From Bacteriovoracaceae bacterium UBA6261 (GTDB lineage Bacteria > Bdellovibrionota > Bacteriovoracia > Bacteriovoracales > Bacteriovoracaceae), in contig DJVH01000080.1 of NCBI GenBank assembly GCA_002440825.1, forward strand, positions 7,528-71,527: 64,000 bases of DNA. Reading direction: 5' to 3'. Position numbers and translations under genes: made by a program. Position 1 is the stretch's first letter, and every line of letters begins with the position of its first letter. Of this stretch, positions 17,141-25,917 are shown piece after piece. Under the pieces are notes generated by a model. That model had not been told where the DNA came from. It searched no databases and saw only the letters and a program-made list of their open reading frames with translations.

Positions 17141-18196
17141 CTACTTCTCTTCTTCGAGGCGCACTCTTAGTTTGTTTTGAACAATCTTTTCTACGCTAAA
17201 AGAAATTTTTTCGCCAACGTCTGCATTCTTAAAAGCTTTTTCCTGCGCTTTGCTGAGTTGCTTTTTTTGAATTTCAATAACGGCGTTAGTATTCACTCCA
17301 TTTTCCAGATAGCACACTTCGTACTCGAAACTGAATTTGGTTTCATTGATATAGCGAATTGTTGTGGCATCGTTAGACAGCGGCTGCGCTCTCTTTTTTC
17401 TGTAAATATGTGCGGCCATTGGAAGAATCTTGCGGTCGAGGCTTGCGAGTTGGGACAACCGCTCGACATCAAGCTCATGGCCTGTTCTTAAAACCTGGTG
17501 GCACCACTCACTCGGACAAGCCGTGGCATTTGGACACGGATACAAAACGTCGTAATGTTCGAGCACATTGGCCCGAAGCTTTTTAAGCTCTTTAAAGAGC
17601 TCGCTTGTTCCAGGCTCAATCCAGATCACATATTCGGGATCGATGCTCATAATGAGATCCTGGGCCTTATACGTGCCCATTTCATTGATGGAGTGACCGA
17701 AAAATAAAACGGAGTCGGTATTTTTCTGATGATATTTTGATTCGGTTCTCAGTTTTACATCAGGAAAAAATCCCTTCAACATTTTCGTGGTCTGCTCCAG
17801 CATTTTTCTGGAAGTGTCGACCGCGATAACTTCAGAAGGTGTTTTTTCAAACAGCAAACTCCACCCCAATGAAAAAGTTCCTGGTCCACAGCCCACATCA
17901 ATGAATGGTCTGGAACTCAGATCGTTCAGCACTTCATCCGGAAGTTTATTCAACAGAAAATGAAGCTTTGGAATATTGGTCGGAAGATAAAGAGAAGCAT
18001 AAGCAGACACATGATCATCGTCCTGAACATAATCGGCAATCTGATCGCGTTTCACAGTGAACTTTGTACTCATTTCATGAATGAGACGGACGACATCTGT
18101 TTCTTTCAGATTGGGATTTAAAAGATGAGGATGGATTTCTTCCAGCGAAAGAACAAAGGGCCCGAAGGCCCTTTGTGTTTGATTATCTTTTTGCAA
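17141..18196 (-). CDS. Rsm22-like class I methyltransferase
   Basis: About 351 residues if read from the TTG at 18196. The SAM-binding motif is FIDVGCGPGTFSLGW, followed by EVIAVDTSRKMLEQT. A cysteine cluster YPCPNATACPSEWCHQVLR matches the metal-site signature of the Rsm22 family (ribosomal small-subunit assembly methyltransferase-like proteins, possible 4Fe-4S binding). The C-terminal 60 residues are lysine-rich. The frame stays open into gltA and the first clear ATG is only at 18070, so the true start is uncertain. A GC-rich hairpin (18154-18177) falls within the first codons. Probably translated from the end of the gltA transcript. Confidence 0.75.
   Translation of the reverse strand: MQKDNQTQRAFGPFVLSLEEIHPHLLNPNLKETDVVRLIHEMSTKFTVKRDQIADYVQDDDHVSAYASLYLPTNIPKLHFLLNKLPDEVLNDLSSRPFIDVGCGPGTFSLGWSLLFEKTPSEVIAVDTSRKMLEQTTKMLKGFFPDVKLRTESKYHQKNTDSVLFFGHSINEMGTYKAQDLIMSIDPEYVIWIEPGTSELFKELKKLRANVLEHYDVLYPCPNATACPSEWCHQVLRTGHELDVERLSQLASLDRKILPMAAHIYRKKRAQPLSNDATTIRYINETKFSFEYEVCYLENGVNTNAVIEIQKKQLSKAQEKAFKNADVGEKISFSVEKIVQNKLRVRLEEEK
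18154..18177 (-). terminator. Hairpin between gltA and the Rsm22-like gene
   Basis: ACAAAGGGCC (18154-18163) pairs with GGCCCTTTGT (18168-18177), loop CGAA, just after the gltA stop. The minus-strand tract after it is only TTCTTTC, so it may attenuate instead of fully terminating. Confidence 0.5.
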
Positions 18197-19454
18197 TGTC
18201 TGTGTACTCGCGGTTCGTTGCACCTGTGTACATTTGACGTGGACGAGCAATCTTCGTTTCTTTTGTTTCACGAAGCTCTTTCCACTGAGCAAGCCAGCCA
18301 GGCATTCTTCCAAGAGCAAACATTACTGTGAACATGTTTGTCGGGATACCAAGAGCGCGGTAGATGATTCCAGAGTAGAAGTCTACGTTTGGATAAAGAT
18401 TGCGTGACTTGAAGTAGTCATCAGCAAGGGCTTCTTGCTCAAGACCTTTAGCAATGTCCAGAAGAGAATCTTTAATTCCAAGTTGAGAAAGAACTGAATC
18501 ACACGCTTTCTTGATGATTTTCGCACGTGGATCGAAGTTCTTATAAACTCTGTGACCAAAGCCCATAAGTTTGAATGTATCGTTTTTATCTTTTGCGCGT
18601 GCCAGAGCTTTGTGAGCGTCGCCGCCAGATTTTTGAATATCTTCCAACATCTCAAGAACTTCTTGGTTAGCTCCACCGTGAAGTGGTCCCCAAAGAGCAT
18701 CAATACCAGCTGAAATAGACGCGAAGATTGAAGCGTTCGAGCTTCCTACAACTCTTACAGTTGATGTTGAACAGTTTTGTTCGTGATCAGCGTGAAGGAT
18801 AAGAAGAACGTCCAGGGCCTTTGCTACGTCTTTGTTTGCTTTCATGCCCATCATGTTGATGAAGTCTTCGCAGTATGAAAGAGCTGGATTAGAAGCTACC
18901 ATCGCCTGGCCTTGACCATTTCTGTGAATAGCTGCTGTGATGATTTTGAATTGTCCAAGCATTAGAGCGAAGATTTCATCTTTTTGCTCCATTGTCGGAT
19001 TTGGATTGTTGAGTTCAGGGTAGTGTCCTGAAAGCGCAACTGTTACTGCTGAAGCAATCGCCATCGGGTGAGTTGTCTTCGGCATAATTTCGATCATTTT
19101 TGTGATGTACTCTGGAAGCTTTGAGTAAGAAGCCACTTTCTTTTCAAACGCTGAAAGTTCAGCAGCTGATGGTAGTTTTCCCCAGTTTAAAAGGTAAGCT
19201 ACTTCAATGAATGATGATTTTTCTGCAAGCTGTTCAATTGGATATCCACGGTAACGAAGAATTCCAAGCTCACCATCCAGAAATGTAACAGCTGAAGCAC
19301 ATGAACCAGTATTTAAAAATCCGTGATCGATTGTAATGCATCCTGTGTCTGCGCGAAGTTTAGAGATGTCGATCGCTTTTTCGTTTTCAGTTCCTACGTA
19401 AACCGGATACTCAAACGTTTTGCCATCAACTTCGATTTTTGCCTTAAGAGACAT
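18183..19454 (-). CDS. gltA: Citrate synthase
   Basis: 423 residues. Active-site segments are intact: HADHEQNCSTSTVRVVGSSN (catalytic His), GALWGPLHGG-like IDALWGPLHGGANQEVLEML, GFGHRVYKNFDPRA (catalytic His and Asp area) and NVDFYSGIIYRALGIP. The size and N-terminal beta-domain (KAIDISKLRADTGCITID) indicate the Gram-negative hexameric type, which is often NADH-regulated. It condenses acetyl-CoA and oxaloacetate at TCA entry. GGAGG precedes the ATG by 7 bases. Upstream leader carries repeated CCTGTC hexamers. acnA is 34 kb away in the same window. Confidence 0.97.
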   Translation of the reverse strand: MSLKAKIEVDGKTFEYPVYVGTENEKAIDISKLRADTGCITIDHGFLNTGSCASAVTFLDGELGILRYRGYPIEQLAEKSSFIEVAYLLNWGKLPSAAELSAFEKKVASYSKLPEYITKMIEIMPKTTHPMAIASAVTVALSGHYPELNNPNPTMEQKDEIFALMLGQFKIITAAIHRNGQGQAMVASNPALSYCEDFINMMGMKANKDVAKALDVLLILHADHEQNCSTSTVRVVGSSNASIFASISAGIDALWGPLHGGANQEVLEMLEDIQKSGGDAHKALARAKDKNDTFKLMGFGHRVYKNFDPRAKIIKKACDSVLSQLGIKDSLLDIAKGLEQEALADDYFKSRNLYPNVDFYSGIIYRALGIPTNMFTVMFALGRMPGWLAQWKELRETKETKIARPRQMYTGATNREYTDIAKR

Positions 19455-19513
19455 ATGGTTCCTCCAATGAAATGGTCATAAAAAATGGATAAAAAAAGTT
19501 CCTAAAAAATACG

Positions 19514-19565
19514 CCTGTCTAAAAAACCTGTCCATGACAAAGATTATGAAATCCTGTCATCTGTC
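19514..19565. promoter_or_regulatory. Repeated CCTGTC hexamers upstream of gltA
   Basis: CCTGTC occurs at 19514-19519, 19527-19532 and 19553-19558 (steps of 13 and 26), with TCTGTC at 19560-19565. On the coding strand this reads GACAGG. The regular 13-base step inside the pyrE-gltA gap suggests an operator or activator site; no regulator is identified. Confidence 0.35.
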
Positions 19566-20196
19566 ATATTAAATTATTCGACCAACCTTTCGGATCAGCG
19601 TGCCAATCATTGAGCAGTTTTTTCCCTTCTGCACTGATAAATTGTAACTCGAGGGCCGCTTCAACGATATGTTCAAAGTCTGTCAGAGAAAAAAGATTTA
19701 GGGACAACTCTTTTAGTCGCTTACTGGCCTCCTGCATCTGATAATCCACGATGCATAAACAACAGCTGGCAACCAATCCAGCGTCCTTTACTCCCATCAT
19801 AGCCTCTGAAAGAGAGGACCCCTGATTGACCAAATCTTCGACAAGAATGACAGACTGATTAGCTTTATAATCCCCTTCCACCTGATTTTTCTTCCCGTGC
19901 TCTTTTGGCTTGGGACGCACGTATACCATCGGTGCCTTGATCCTATCGGCAATCATGGCCGCGTGAGGAATCCCTGCAGTTGCAATGCCCCCGATCAGGT
20001 CAAAATCCAGTTGGTGCTGGCGGATTGTGGTGATGAAGGCCTCGATAATCTGATCTCTGAATTCCACATGGGAAAGAATGAGCCGATTATCGCAGTAAAT
20101 AGGTCCTTTTAGGCCCGAAGCGTAAGTAAAGGGATTTTGCGGTTGTAGCTTTACACACCCCTTGTTGATAAGGGCCTTGGCGATATCCAGTTTCAT
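19564..20196 (-). CDS. pyrE: Orotate phosphoribosyltransferase
   Basis: 210 residues. Opening MKLDIAKALINKGCVKLQ, substrate loop FTYASGLKGPIYCDNRLI, then the PRPP-binding motif VILVEDLVNQGSSLSEAM and the flexible-loop lysines in RPKPKEHGKKNQVEG. This is the bacterial PyrE pattern, which makes orotidine 5'-phosphate in pyrimidine synthesis. The C-terminal 40 residues are less conserved. It lies upstream of gltA on the same strand with a 109-base gap, and is divergent from the HD-domain gene starting at 20341. Confidence 0.95.
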   Translation of the reverse strand: MKLDIAKALINKGCVKLQPQNPFTYASGLKGPIYCDNRLILSHVEFRDQIIEAFITTIRQHQLDFDLIGGIATAGIPHAAMIADRIKAPMVYVRPKPKEHGKKNQVEGDYKANQSVILVEDLVNQGSSLSEAMMGVKDAGLVASCCLCIVDYQMQEASKRLKELSLNLFSLTDFEHIVEAALELQFISAEGKKLLNDWHADPKGWSNNLI

Positions 20197-20340
20197 GGCG
20201 GTAATCCTTGGGTGAATGACTCTCCTATTGTGCTTAAGCAGACTTGTTTTTTCCAGAAAAAAACTCGCAAAAAAACTCCCAAAAATTCTTTTTCAGGTAA
20301 AATTTTAAGAAGCATTTTCATTAATAATACGAAGGATACT

Positions 20341-21708
20341 TTGAAAGTTTTATTTATAGGACATAACGACGAAATTAACGGGCCTTTGAAGAAGCTCACG
20401 ATGGCCAATTTTCCCAAAATCAAATTGGTGGAAGTGGTCGATACCGACAAGCTCATGGACATGATGACCAACGACGGCCCCTTTTCGTTTGTTCTGATGG
20501 TTATCGACAATAAACTGTTTAACGTTTCTGAACTTTACGCGAGCATTACAGATACATTGGGCCAACGCCCTTTTGTCTTTGTGGGCTCTCCTGCTTCCAT
20601 GAAATCCTACATCACTCCGGACATACTGAAAGCAACAGACACGAGTTTTATGGTGGAAACTCCCCTTGCTCCGGATGAATATAAAAAGGCCATTCAGGCT
20701 TCACTCGATTGGGTTAAGAAAGAAGAATTTGAAGAATCCATTCTTGAATTCACAAAAGACGATCTTCACAAAATGCGCTTGCGCAATTTTTATCTTTTCG
20801 AACAGCTTCCTTATGATGTTTATATCGAACTGACTCCCACCAAATATGGAAAAGTCATTTCCAAAAATAAACCTTACTCTCATCAATTGATGCAGAATTA
20901 TTCCCGCAAAAATATCAAATTTCTCTATCTGAGAAAAGATGAGCATTTGAAATTTCTTGATACTTCCATCAAAAATCTTCTGAAAATTTACGAAGCTCGT
21001 CTGACCGAAAGAAAAAAATATCTACTGCTGCATTTGAAAACGGTTTTTTTCATTCATCAGTTTATTAAAACTTTGAGCGTTTCTGAAGAAGTGGTGAAAC
21101 TGACCAATCACTTCATTGACAGCGTCAGAGAAATTGTCAAAACAACAGACAATATTTCAGATCTTATCAATTCCGTCATGGAAAGCCATAACATGACATT
21201 TGCCGAGCACAGTCTGATCAGCTCTTATCTGTGCGAGAGCATTCTCTACAATATGGGTTGGAATGCAGATATGTCGCGGGATAAACTGATTCTCGCTTCT
21301 CTTCTTCAGGACATCGGACTGTCGAATGACGAGATGATAAAAATCCGTTCATTGAATGATCCGAATTTCAAAATGCTTGCAGAAGAAGAACAGAATGAAT
21401 TCAAAAATCACCCGACGAAGGCTGCTCAAATATCCATGTTTTTCAGCGGATTTTCTGATGTGGATTTTATTCTCAATGAACAACATGAACATCCAACCGG
21501 CGATGGTTTCCCCAAAGGATTAAACTCTTCCGGACTCACAACCATTTCCTGTATATTTATTATTGCAAGCAACTTTGCCTCACGACTGGCCCAGACAGGT
21601 AATTCCGCGACGGCTTATAAAGAAATCCTTGGAAGCATGAAGCGCATCTATAATACGGGGAACTTCAAAGACCCGCTTCGCGCACTTGAAAAATCATTAA
21701 AAAAATAA
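20341..21708 (+). CDS. Receiver-like/degenerate HD-GYP protein (TTG start)
   Basis: 455 residues from TTG 20341, chosen because AAGGA lies 4 bases upstream, the protein then opens with a receiver-like strand (KVLFIGHNDEING), and the length equals that of its convergent paralogue. An ATG at 20212 would add 43 atypical residues. The receiver-like domain has no convincing acidic pair. The central module reads YLFEQLPYDVYIELTPTKYG to FLYLRKDEHLKFL. The HD region is altered: the metal-binding HD is QD (LLQDIGLSNDEM), a later HP remains (FKNHPTKAAQI), and the GYP segment is QHEHPTGDGFP. Likely a binding or scaffold protein and not a phosphodiesterase. Confidence 0.8.
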   Translation: MKVLFIGHNDEINGPLKKLTMANFPKIKLVEVVDTDKLMDMMTNDGPFSFVLMVIDNKLFNVSELYASITDTLGQRPFVFVGSPASMKSYITPDILKATDTSFMVETPLAPDEYKKAIQASLDWVKKEEFEESILEFTKDDLHKMRLRNFYLFEQLPYDVYIELTPTKYGKVISKNKPYSHQLMQNYSRKNIKFLYLRKDEHLKFLDTSIKNLLKIYEARLTERKKYLLLHLKTVFFIHQFIKTLSVSEEVVKLTNHFIDSVREIVKTTDNISDLINSVMESHNMTFAEHSLISSYLCESILYNMGWNADMSRDKLILASLLQDIGLSNDEMIKIRSLNDPNFKMLAEEEQNEFKNHPTKAAQISMFFSGFSDVDFILNEQHEHPTGDGFPKGLNSSGLTTISCIFIIASNFASRLAQTGNSATAYKEILGSMKRIYNTGNFKDPLRALEKSLKK

Positions 21709-21709
21709 A

Positions 21710-23080
21710 TTATAATTTGATTGTTTCGAGAGTATCGACAATTTTTTTGTAAGTGCTCTTACTGAATTTTTCTTTAAGCTGAGCAATGATTTGTTTCATA
21801 TTGATTTGATAATTGGCATCAGTATCTTTTCCCTTCATATACTCTTCAACAAACGCCTCAGAAATCAAAACAATTTTAGAAAGAGGAGAAACATCATCTT
21901 TAAAATCGATGGCGAATCCTATTCCATTGGTCATTCCATGGTGTTGCTTAATAAGCAAATCGGCCCCCATCGGAGCGCGCTTGTAGCTGATCACAACTTC
22001 TGCTGCCAGTCTGGCATGATTAAGCACAACTTCTTTTTCTTTTTCACCCAGTTCTTCACTAAACAGAAGATCTTCTTCATACTTCAAGCCTGGATGTTTG
22101 GCATAAATCGGCGCGAGCATGATGTCGTGAAAGAAAAGGACAAAGTTAATTTTCTCAAGCTGCGCTTCTCCACCCCACGAAACATTTTTTACAATGTGAG
22201 AAGCTACGTAAGAGGCCAGAATAGAATGGGTGTAAATATAACCGCCTTTATTGGATAAAAGCAGCTGAAGTAAGGCCTTAAGACCGGGTGTATCCTTCGC
22301 CATATCTTCCATCGCTTTCGTACAAACTTCAGCAATGGCCATGACATCTTGAGCGACTTCAGGAGTAAGACAAAATTCCGATGCAGCAAAATCAAATCCA
22401 GCTTGAAGCGCTTTTGATCTTTCTATAATACCTGCATTGGCCGTACTTTTAATAAAGTCACAGATAATGGCCGAAACTTGATTGATGATGAGCAATCGAT
22501 CCAGTCGATTGACATACAAATGAGTGATTCCTTCATCAAAAAATTTTTTCAAAACACCTTTTAAATCACTTCCCTTCTTGGCAATCATCGTGAAGTTCAT
22601 TTCTTCGCCGGTTTTCTTCAGCTGGATGTAAACGGGACAAGGAGCTTCACGCAACTTCATCAGAAACTCAGTGTCGACAGCATAGAATTCCGGTACATTC
22701 AGATTCGCCATTGATTTTGCCGTTACCTGTAAAATTGGAGCGGCCGAACGAAGAAGATTCTGCAAATTATAAGAAGTCGGTACAACAAGGATTCCTGGAA
22801 TTTCTTTTTCCGGATTGCCTACGATGATCATGGGAATAGTGAGATTATTGTCATCTAAAAATTCGTGCAATGCCGCTGCGGCATCCTGACCATTGATCAT
22901 TGTCGTCGCGACAATCAAATCAAAAGATTTTTCATTTTCTTTGATTTCTTCCTGAATTTTGTGCATGGCCTTGACGGGCGTATCAGCGACAGAAACCTTA
23001 GTTCCAAGATAAACTTCCAGATTTATGGAATAAAGCTGATTTAATATTTCATTGTCTGAAACAACTAGGGTTTTTGTCAT
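21710..23080 (-). CDS. Receiver-like/degenerate HD-GYP protein
   Basis: 456 residues. The receiver-like part is residues 1-115 (TLVVSDNEILNQLYSINLEV; the usual phosphorylated Asp region reads LIVATTMINGQD). The central module is APCPVYIQLKKTGEEMNF to ITHLYVNRLDRLLII. The HD-like domain keeps HD (LFFHDIMLAPIY), NHARLAAEV and QHHGMTNGIGFA, but the glycine-tyrosine-proline signature is lost. It ends one base after the convergent paralogue at 20341-21708 and reads in the opposite direction, so the two may descend from an inverted duplication. Confidence 0.8.
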   Translation of the reverse strand: MTKTLVVSDNEILNQLYSINLEVYLGTKVSVADTPVKAMHKIQEEIKENEKSFDLIVATTMINGQDAAAALHEFLDDNNLTIPMIIVGNPEKEIPGILVVPTSYNLQNLLRSAAPILQVTAKSMANLNVPEFYAVDTEFLMKLREAPCPVYIQLKKTGEEMNFTMIAKKGSDLKGVLKKFFDEGITHLYVNRLDRLLIINQVSAIICDFIKSTANAGIIERSKALQAGFDFAASEFCLTPEVAQDVMAIAEVCTKAMEDMAKDTPGLKALLQLLLSNKGGYIYTHSILASYVASHIVKNVSWGGEAQLEKINFVLFFHDIMLAPIYAKHPGLKYEEDLLFSEELGEKEKEVVLNHARLAAEVVISYKRAPMGADLLIKQHHGMTNGIGFAIDFKDDVSPLSKIVLISEAFVEEYMKGKDTDANYQINMKQIIAQLKEKFSKSTYKKIVDTLETIKL

Positions 23081-23168
23081 TTACATCCTCTACAAAGCAC
23101 TGAGAAAATGTTAGCATACATTTCTGTTAAGAAGACTAAATTTAATTCACAACCAATTTAATCGAATT

Positions 23169-23861
23169 ATGAAATTTAAAAATCCGCTCATTAAAGGGCT
23201 TTTCAAGAAAAGATATAAACGTTTTTTTGCTGATGTTGACGTAGATGGAGAAACTGTTGTCGCCCACACTGCCAATACTGGAAGCATGAAAACCTGTCTG
23301 GGCGAAAACTGGCCGGCCCTTCTTTCGTTCCACGATTCTCCTACCAGAAAACTAAAGTACAGCTTTGAAATGATTTTCAATGGAAAAACCTGGATAGGAA
23401 TTAATACCTCTCTCACAAACTCACTTGCCATTGAAGCCATTCAAAACGGATTGATTCCTGAACTTCTGGGTTATCGGGATTTAAAACCGGAAGCTAAAAT
23501 CGGTCAGAGCAGAATTGATATTCTTTTATCCAACGGCGAACAGGAACAATGTTATGTCGAGGTAAAAAACGTAACGCTTGCTGATGACCAAGGTCATTGT
23601 TTATTTCCTGATGCTGTCACGGAAAGAGGACAAAAACATCTTAGAGAATTGCAGGAATTAAAACAAAAAGGAATTCGCACAGTGATGCTTTTCATTGTCC
23701 AAAGAGAAGATGTGCATACTTTTAAAATCGATCAATCGATTGATCCGGAGTATTCGCGGCTTTTAAAAGAAGTGATGAGCAGCGGAGTTGAAGTCCTTGT
23801 TTATCAGTGCAAACTTGATCCTTCAGAAATCATCGTCCACAAAAAATTAAAAATCATTTAA
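23169..23861 (+). CDS. sfsA: SfsA family DNA-binding/nuclease-fold protein
   Basis: 230 residues. Family landmarks: RYKRFFADVDVDGE, VAHTANTGSMKTCL, GINTSLTNSLAIEAI, SRIDILLSNGEQEQCYVEVK, then LFPDAVTERGQKHLRELQEL. The D ... E-V-K triad is the PD-(D/E)xK-like core of SfsA. Originally named for sugar fermentation stimulation in E. coli; the real substrate is unclear. No Shine-Dalgarno precedes the ATG; TTTAAT lies 6 bases upstream, suggesting a leaderless mRNA. Ends at a bidirectional terminator. Confidence 0.93.
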   Translation: MKFKNPLIKGLFKKRYKRFFADVDVDGETVVAHTANTGSMKTCLGENWPALLSFHDSPTRKLKYSFEMIFNGKTWIGINTSLTNSLAIEAIQNGLIPELLGYRDLKPEAKIGQSRIDILLSNGEQEQCYVEVKNVTLADDQGHCLFPDAVTERGQKHLRELQELKQKGIRTVMLFIVQREDVHTFKIDQSIDPEYSRLLKEVMSSGVEVLVYQCKLDPSEIIVHKKLKII

Positions 23862-23893
23862 TAAAAGACCGGTCTCCACAAACCGGTCTTTTA
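23862..23893. terminator. Bidirectional terminator between sfsA and the small basic gene
   Basis: Stem TAAAAGACCGG (23862-23872) / CCGGTCTTTTA (23883-23893), 10-base loop. T-rich on both strands. Confidence 0.85.
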
Positions 23894-23905
23894 TTAAAGT
23901 AAGAA

Positions 23906-24070
23906 TTAAGCAGCCTTTTTGTCTTTATAGGCGTTGATGTCTACGACATTACTCGTATTATTCGCCTGGGCCTGCTTACCTTGCATCAGCTTAAGATGGT
24001 TTTGCGCCTTTAATTCTTTTTTCGTAGGCTTTTTACCATGCTTGTTCTTGTTCTGGTGTTTATCACCCAT
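23906..24070 (-). CDS. Small basic protein, 54 residues
   Basis: Reads MGDKHQNKNKHGKKPTKKEL, ends VVDINAYKDKKAA. GGGAGG sits 8 bases before the ATG, and a TATAAT -10 box with a TTAACC element lies about 60 bases further upstream, so the gene is well supported despite its size. The N-terminal half is very rich in Lys, His and Asn and probably disordered, suggesting nucleic-acid or ribosome contact. I do not recognise the family. The opposite strand also has an open frame here, but it lacks a ribosome site. Confidence 0.72.
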   Translation of the reverse strand: MGDKHQNKNKHGKKPTKKELKAQNHLKLMQGKQAQANNTSNVVDINAYKDKKAA

Positions 24071-24135
24071 GAGACTACCTCCCTCAAGGAACAGAATGAA
24101 CTTTCTTTATGTAGAATCTGTATCGGTACTTTATG

Positions 24136-24163
24136 ATTATACTTTAGTTTTCTTGTCGGTTAA
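24136..24163 (-). promoter_or_regulatory. Candidate promoter of the small basic gene
   Basis: On the minus strand TTAACC (24158-24163), 16-base spacer, perfect TATAAT (24136-24141). The implied leader is about 58 bases. Confidence 0.5.
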
Positions 24164-24219
24164 TTTCTTGACCCCATTCGCCTTGCCGAGGGCTTAACCC
24201 TCTGAAAAAATTCAAACTT

Positions 24220-25059
24220 ATGAAAAATGTTAATGGGCCGCTTTTGACCAATATTTATGGCGTAGGCTTAAGAAATGTTCACTTCAGCTATCTGGAGCAA
24301 TCTCACCAGATCGCTGCGGGCTGGTTTGAGATCATTACCGAAAATTTTTTCCGGACGAAAGGACGACCAAGAACAGTTCTGGAAAAGCTAAGAAAAGACT
24401 TTCCCATTTCCTGCCATGGCGTTTCGCTCTCTATCGCTTCTTACGAAGATTTTGATTGGGTTTATTTGAATGACGTGAAAAATTTCTTTGCCGAGATTGA
24501 ACCTTGTCTTATTTCCGATCACCTTTGCTTTACCGGTCTTCGCCAGAACAATCTCCATAACCTTCTACCTTTTGCCTATAACGAAGAAAATCTTTCTCAC
24601 CTCAGTTCCCGGATTCATCAGGTTCAGGAATTTTTTGGAAGAAAAATGGGATTTGAAAATCTCTCTGCCTACTTCGACTATAAAAATTCCACAATGACCG
24701 AATGGGAATTTATCAGAGAGCTTTTAAAAAAAACGGACTGCAATCTGCTTCTCGATTTAAACAACGTTTTTGTCAATTCTTATAATCATGGTTTTTCACC
24801 CGATGACTTTTTAAAAGCCATCGACTTTGAAAAAGTTCAGCAGCTCCATATGGCCGGTTACAGTGAACGTGAAAATTTTTATTTTGATACTCACTCAAAT
24901 CCTCTTTATCCCCAATTAATTGAACTTTATAAAAAGGTTATTCATCACAGAAACGATATTCCAGTTCTCTACGAGTGGGACGAAGACATTCCAGAGTTCC
25001 CGGTTTTAGAGCAACAAATCATCAAGCTGGCCGAAGTCAGAGCGGAGCTTTCCAAATGA
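24220..25059 (+). CDS. DUF692 multinuclear non-heme iron oxidase (MNIO; BufB/MbnB-like)
   Basis: 279 residues with the TIM-barrel DUF692 pattern: GVGLRNVHFSYLE, GWFEIITENFF, ISCHGVSLSIAS, CLISDHLCFTG, then MGFENLSAYFDY, LLLDLNNVFVNSYNHG, QQLHMAGYSE and LYEWDEDIPEFP. The His, Asp and Glu ligands for the iron cluster appear complete. MNIO enzymes modify cysteines or other residues of ribosomal peptides, usually with a partner encoded next, as here. No cysteine-rich precursor gene lies within about 1.5 kb. The stop overlaps the start of the partner gene. Confidence 0.92.
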   Translation: MKNVNGPLLTNIYGVGLRNVHFSYLEQSHQIAAGWFEIITENFFRTKGRPRTVLEKLRKDFPISCHGVSLSIASYEDFDWVYLNDVKNFFAEIEPCLISDHLCFTGLRQNNLHNLLPFAYNEENLSHLSSRIHQVQEFFGRKMGFENLSAYFDYKNSTMTEWEFIRELLKKTDCNLLLDLNNVFVNSYNHGFSPDDFLKAIDFEKVQQLHMAGYSERENFYFDTHSNPLYPQLIELYKKVIHHRNDIPVLYEWDEDIPEFPVLEQQIIKLAEVRAELSK

Positions 25060-25808
25060 ACCAGCAGGACTTTAATAAGAAATTCATTGAGTCCATCCGC
25101 AATGGTCAAAACGAGGAAGACCTTATCGCCACGATGAAAAATTTCCCCCGACTTTCCTCTTCACGCGCTCTCGATGTTTATCGCGAAGATTATCAGGCGC
25201 GCTTGTCAGACGCTTTGAAAAACACTTTCCGCTCAGTGCATGCGATCCTTGGGGATGAAGAATTTTATCGCCTGGCCAGAAGCTACATGAATGTTTTTCC
25301 TTCCACTTTCTCTGACCTCGACGATTACGGCGATCAGATGGATGACTTTCTTTCAGGTCATTCGCTGGAAGAAGACTTTCCCTTTCTTTCCCAGCTAGCT
25401 CATTTTGAGCGCATGTTCAGAATCATTTTTCACAGCGAGGAAAGACAAGGACTCAGTGTCCTTGACCTTCAGGCGGCCCTGACGGATGAAAATGTCAGAC
25501 TTCGACTCGTTTCCTCGACGCTTGTTCTTTCTTATCACTTCTCCATTGAGAAAATTTATTCATCTTCACTCTCGGATGACGACTCTCCTTTTGATTTTCA
25601 CTCTCCTCAGAATATTCTGATGTTCAAGAAAGATGGCCTTGTCAAAATGCATTTGCTGTCAAACGATCAGAGTGAGATGCTGAAAAAATTTCATACCCCT
25701 CTTTCATTCTCAGACTGTATCAAAATTGCCCCGGCCACAATGACTCCGGCCGAAATGCAAACCTTATTTCAGATTATAGGTCAGGAACAAATACTTCTGA
25801 AATCCTGA
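25056..25808 (+). CDS. DUF2063 partner protein of the MNIO enzyme (BufC/MbnC-like)
   Basis: 250 residues from ATG 25056, overlapping the MNIO stop (ATGA-type coupling). The N-terminal domain follows DUF2063: KFIESIRNGQNEEDLI, LSSSRALDVYREDYQARLSD, LKNTFRSVHAILGDEEFYRL, FPSTFSDLDDYGDQMDDFL. In characterised systems this partner recruits the precursor peptide to the oxidase. The C-terminal ~110 residues are more variable and likely give substrate specificity. It is followed after 109 bases by an exported protein that could be part of the same system. Confidence 0.9.
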   Translation: MNQQDFNKKFIESIRNGQNEEDLIATMKNFPRLSSSRALDVYREDYQARLSDALKNTFRSVHAILGDEEFYRLARSYMNVFPSTFSDLDDYGDQMDDFLSGHSLEEDFPFLSQLAHFERMFRIIFHSEERQGLSVLDLQAALTDENVRLRLVSSTLVLSYHFSIEKIYSSSLSDDDSPFDFHSPQNILMFKKDGLVKMHLLSNDQSEMLKKFHTPLSFSDCIKIAPATMTPAEMQTLFQIIGQEQILLKS

Positions 25809-25917
25809 TGATTCTTTTTGAAGAACGGTGCAATTTGGCCCTGAGAATTCAGGCATAGTTCCTGCACAAGTCGAAATCACAAATTTTAAATATGTTTTTC
25901 ACGACGGGGAGGATGAC

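Noticed and set aside
23934..24197. 87-codon hydrophobic open frame on the + strand
   Set aside because: Lies opposite the small basic gene, which has a better ribosome site and promoter; residues read like antisense of a Lys-rich protein.
25828..25917. 30-codon N-terminal extension of the exported protein
   Set aside because: It would bury the signal peptide; the ATG at 25918 has a strong ribosome site.
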